Of a stretch of DNA of 64,000 nt, positions 62,029 to 64,000 are shown in pieces (the first letter of the stretch is position 1; every line of letters starts with the position of its first letter). Below the pieces are notes generated by a model. It was not told the DNA's origin, searched no databases, and saw only the letters and a program-made list of their open reading frames with translations. The stretch spans positions 23,333-87,332 of the forward strand of contig CALMIR010000169.1 of assembly GCA_937864265.1 (NCBI GenBank), read 5' to 3'. The position numbers and the translations under genes were made by a program. The DNA is from an uncultured Saprospirales bacterium (lineage in GTDB: Bacteria; Bacteroidota; Bacteroidia; Chitinophagales; Saprospiraceae).

Positions 62029-63339
62029 TTACCAGCAAATGCCGACATAATTGTCGTGATCCACCAGTTCTTTGCTGATCCTGACCAGATCAATGACTTT
62101 TTTATCCTTGATCCAATGGGGCAAATGCGTTTTAAACTCCGCTGAACCATTGCCAATAATGAGCAAATCACTTTCTTGCACGATGGTGTCCAAGTCGCTC
62201 ACAAAGAGCGAATCGATGTGCGGAATGTGTTGGGAAAGGAAATCCTTGTTTTTGCCCATGAGCTTGGAAAGATACACATTGCTATCGTAAACTTTTACCT
62301 CATAGCCTTTTCCAATCAAGGTTTCTATCAGCGTTACGATCGGGCTTTCCCTCAAATCGTCCGTGTTGGCTTTGAATGCAAAACCTAGGAATGCCACTTT
62401 TCGGATACCTGTTTCAAAAATCAGATCCAAGGCGCGTTTGATCTGATAGTCGTTGCTGCGCATCAGATTGGATAAAACAGGAATATCCACATCCAGGCTT
62501 TTGGCGACATAATTCAAGCCGCGTACATCTTTGGGCAAGCAAGAGCCACCAAATGCAAAGCCGGGCTTCAGGTAGTATGGCGAAAGGTTGAGTTTGGTAT
62601 CCTGAGCTACCAGATTCATCACCACGTGGCTGTCCACATTCAGCGCCTTACAGATGTTGCCAATTTCGTTGGCAAAGGTGATTTTTAGCGCGTGGAAGTT
62701 GTTGTTGGCGTATTTGATCAATTCGGATTCTTCCGGTTTTACTCGGAAAATGGGCGCTTCTAAAGTTTCGTACAATTGAGCAGCTAGCTCATAGGCTCGA
62801 TCGCTATCGCTACCGATGACGGTATAGGGCGGATCAAAAAAGTCTTTGATGGCTGTACCTTCCCGCAGGAACTCCGGGTTGGATACCACCGCAAAGTCTT
62901 CGCCAGCATTCTTGCCGCTGTGCCGGGCAACTATATCGGTACAGGTTTTGATAGTACCCGGCGGTACCGTACTGCGGATGAGGATATTGTGAAAGCTGGA
63001 TTTATCCCTTAGGGCTTGGCCAATCTCCTCCATTACTTTGTAAATGTAGCTCAGGTCGGCGCTGCCATTGGCCTGGCTGGGCGTACCGACACAAACCAAA
63101 CTGATATCGGTATTCGCAATGGCTGCTGAACTATCTGTTGTAGCGAAGAGCAGCCCCGCCGTTTTTGCCTGGGCGATCAATTCATCCAAGCCAGGTTCTG
63201 TAATCGGGGAAAGCCCCTTATTCATCAATTCGACTTTAAGGGCATTCACATCCACGCCAATCAGCTGATGCCCCATTTTGGCGAAGCAACCACAAGAGAC
63301 AGCTCCTACGTAGCCTAGCCCAAAAACGCTTATATTCAT
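62029..63339 (-). CDS. algD: GDP-mannose 6-dehydrogenase (AlgD-like)
   Basis: Oxidises GDP-mannose twice to GDP-mannuronate. The protein is 436 aa, the same length as Pseudomonas AlgD, and matches it in ISVFGLGYVGAVSCGC, SPITEPGLDEL, VCVGTPSQANG, NPEFLREGTAIKD, KLNLSPYYLKPGFAFGGSCLPKDVR with the catalytic Cys267 (Cys268 in AlgD), SNLMRSNDYQI, TDDLRESP and the C-terminal GICW. These details favour GDP-mannose over UDP-glucose as substrate. It is the first gene of the leftward exopolysaccharide cluster that also encodes mannose-1-phosphate guanylyltransferase. Confidence 0.88.
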   Translation of the reverse strand: MNISVFGLGYVGAVSCGCFAKMGHQLIGVDVNALKVELMNKGLSPITEPGLDELIAQAKTAGLLFATTDSSAAIANTDISLVCVGTPSQANGSADLSYIYKVMEEIGQALRDKSSFHNILIRSTVPPGTIKTCTDIVARHSGKNAGEDFAVVSNPEFLREGTAIKDFFDPPYTVIGSDSDRAYELAAQLYETLEAPIFRVKPEESELIKYANNNFHALKITFANEIGNICKALNVDSHVVMNLVAQDTKLNLSPYYLKPGFAFGGSCLPKDVRGLNYVAKSLDVDIPVLSNLMRSNDYQIKRALDLIFETGIRKVAFLGFAFKANTDDLRESPIVTLIETLIGKGYEVKVYDSNVYLSKLMGKNKDFLSQHIPHIDSLFVSDLDTIVQESDLLIIGNGSAEFKTHLPHWIKDKKVIDLVRISKELVDHDNYVGICW

Positions 63340-63391
63340 TGTTCGGTGATCGTTTTGTACGATAAAAGAGGATTGATTTGAAGATTAAAAC

Positions 63392-63811
63392 TTATGTATT
63401 GGCATAGGTATTATTTTCTAGCTTTGTCCAATTTTCTAGTTTTAAATTTTCTACACGGGCTAGATGTCTTTCGTTGTTGGATACTAATATCATGTCATTA
63501 TTAACGGCACTTACTCCTATTAATAGATCGAAATCAGGTATTCTAAGTCCTAATTTTTCTAATCTAACCCTCTCATAGGCATATTTCTCTAAGCTGTTAT
63601 AAATTGGGGGTATATGGAATAATTCTTCTATATTTTCTACTTCTTTAAAATGTTTTGGATTATTACTTTTAACCGCACCATATTTTGGTTCTGCAATAGT
63701 AATTTCTGAAAGGTAACAATTTTCGATGCCCACCTTTTTGATTTTTTGGTTTAAACCAAATTTCCCTTTCAAGAAAAAGACGCATATGTCTGTGTCAATT
63801 AAGTAGTGCAC
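63392..63811 (-). CDS. PIN-domain toxin (VapC-like)
   Basis: A 139-aa predicted ribonuclease from the GTG at 63811: YLIDTDICVFFLKGK with first acidic site, LSEITIAEPKYGAVKSNNP (Glu), and IPDFDLLIGVSAVNNDMILVSNNERHLARV with the Asp-Asp/Asn cluster. It would cleave RNA, usually tRNA, when free. An in-frame ATG at 63901 exists, but the residues it adds do not look like PIN sequence and lie over the antitoxin-like gene in another frame. The toxin follows the antitoxin-like gene by one base. Confidence 0.85.
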   Translation of the reverse strand: MHYLIDTDICVFFLKGKFGLNQKIKKVGIENCYLSEITIAEPKYGAVKSNNPKHFKEVENIEELFHIPPIYNSLEKYAYERVRLEKLGLRIPDFDLLIGVSAVNNDMILVSNNERHLARVENLKLENWTKLENNTYANT

Positions 63812-63812
63812 A

Positions 63813-63974
63813 TTAATCAAGTTTAATATTTTTGTTGGAGAAATTTCTGGATTCGACAATGCTTTCTGCAAATCCATCCCCGATATCATTCCAGGAACCA
63901 TATAAGTTATCCAAAAGCTCCTCTTTGGATTTTTTATTTCCTTTTATTGATAGCCGTACACTTTTAATAGCCAA
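63813..63974 (-). CDS. Small antitoxin-like protein upstream of the PIN toxin
   Basis: From a TTG at 63974, 53 codons read AIKSVRLSIKGNKKSKEELL, then DNLYGSWNDIGDGFAES and IVESRNFSNKNIKLD, ending at a TAA one base before the toxin start. The Trp-containing acidic C-terminal part (YGSW...ESRNF) is the kind that wraps the PIN active site in VapB-like antitoxins. A TAG in frame closes the frame upstream, so it is either a very short antitoxin or the tail of one with a frameshift; the window end (about 26 bases further) prevents a decision. Confidence 0.5.
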   Translation of the reverse strand: MAIKSVRLSIKGNKKSKEELLDNLYGSWNDIGDGFAESIVESRNFSNKNIKLD

Positions 63975-64000
63975 AAGCTAGAGAAAAATTGGTTCAAGTT

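Overview
The window looks like a chromosomal piece of a Bacteroidota bacterium, probably of the Saprospiria (Lewinella/Haliscomenobacter type). This is inferred from gene content: secreted proteins with type IX (T9SS) C-terminal sorting tails, TonB-dependent receptors with a carboxypeptidase-like N-terminal domain, a hybrid two-component system fused to an AraC regulator, FecR-like/ECF sigma regulation, and promoter boxes of the Bacteroidota kind (TTTG-N19-TAnnTTTG). No rRNA, tRNA or CRISPR array was seen.

Layout. 1-7.1 kb: the 3' part of a hybrid two-component regulator, then clpB. 7.1-9.6 kb: an AT-rich accessory stretch with orphan genes, a DUF433 antitoxin whose toxin is truncated, and a recombinase fragment. 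9.6-15.8 kb: a same-strand set made of a small Cys-rich protein, a TonB receptor, a secreted alpha/beta hydrolase, a YHS-domain lipoprotein and two exported DJ-1/PfpI proteins; the last three genes overlap by ATGA. I regard this as the best candidate for an undescribed system. 15.8-17.0 kb: a graveyard of mobile and broken genes (attC-like hairpin segment, possible group II intron remnant, transposase tail, frameshifted DprA-like tail). 17.0-18.9 kb: mltG and panB. 19.0-22.6 kb: a large T9SS-sorted surface protein.

22.7-48.6 kb is a uronate-polysaccharide locus. A leftward operon encodes a secreted (alpha/alpha)6-barrel protein, UxaB, UxaC, KDG kinase, KDPG aldolase and a TRAP transporter. 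Next come a Tat-exported enolase-superfamily enzyme and a sulfatase. A second leftward operon encodes a TonB receptor (no SusD partner), a T9SS-sorted beta-helix protein, a beta-glucuronidase and UxuA. A rightward set encodes a LacI regulator, an ECF sigma factor, a 77-residue FecR-N-like protein, a second enolase-superfamily enzyme and two GH28 enzymes. Three copies of a 14-bp palindrome (TGYAATCGATTRCA) lie in front of the TonB receptor, lacI and the sigma gene, and probably define a LacI regulon.

48.7-53.9 kb: a sugar-acid module (FAH-family hydrolase, GntP permease, L-arabinonate-dehydratase-like enzyme, SMP-30 lactonase). 54.0-63.3 kb: an exopolysaccharide cluster (AlgD-like GDP-mannose dehydrogenase, glycosyltransferases, CapD-like dehydratase, initiating sugar transferase, mannose-1-phosphate guanylyltransferase, AlgI-like MBOAT and SGNH-like protein), suggesting an O-acylated, mannuronate-containing polymer. 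The right edge holds a PIN-domain toxin with a small upstream antitoxin-like gene.
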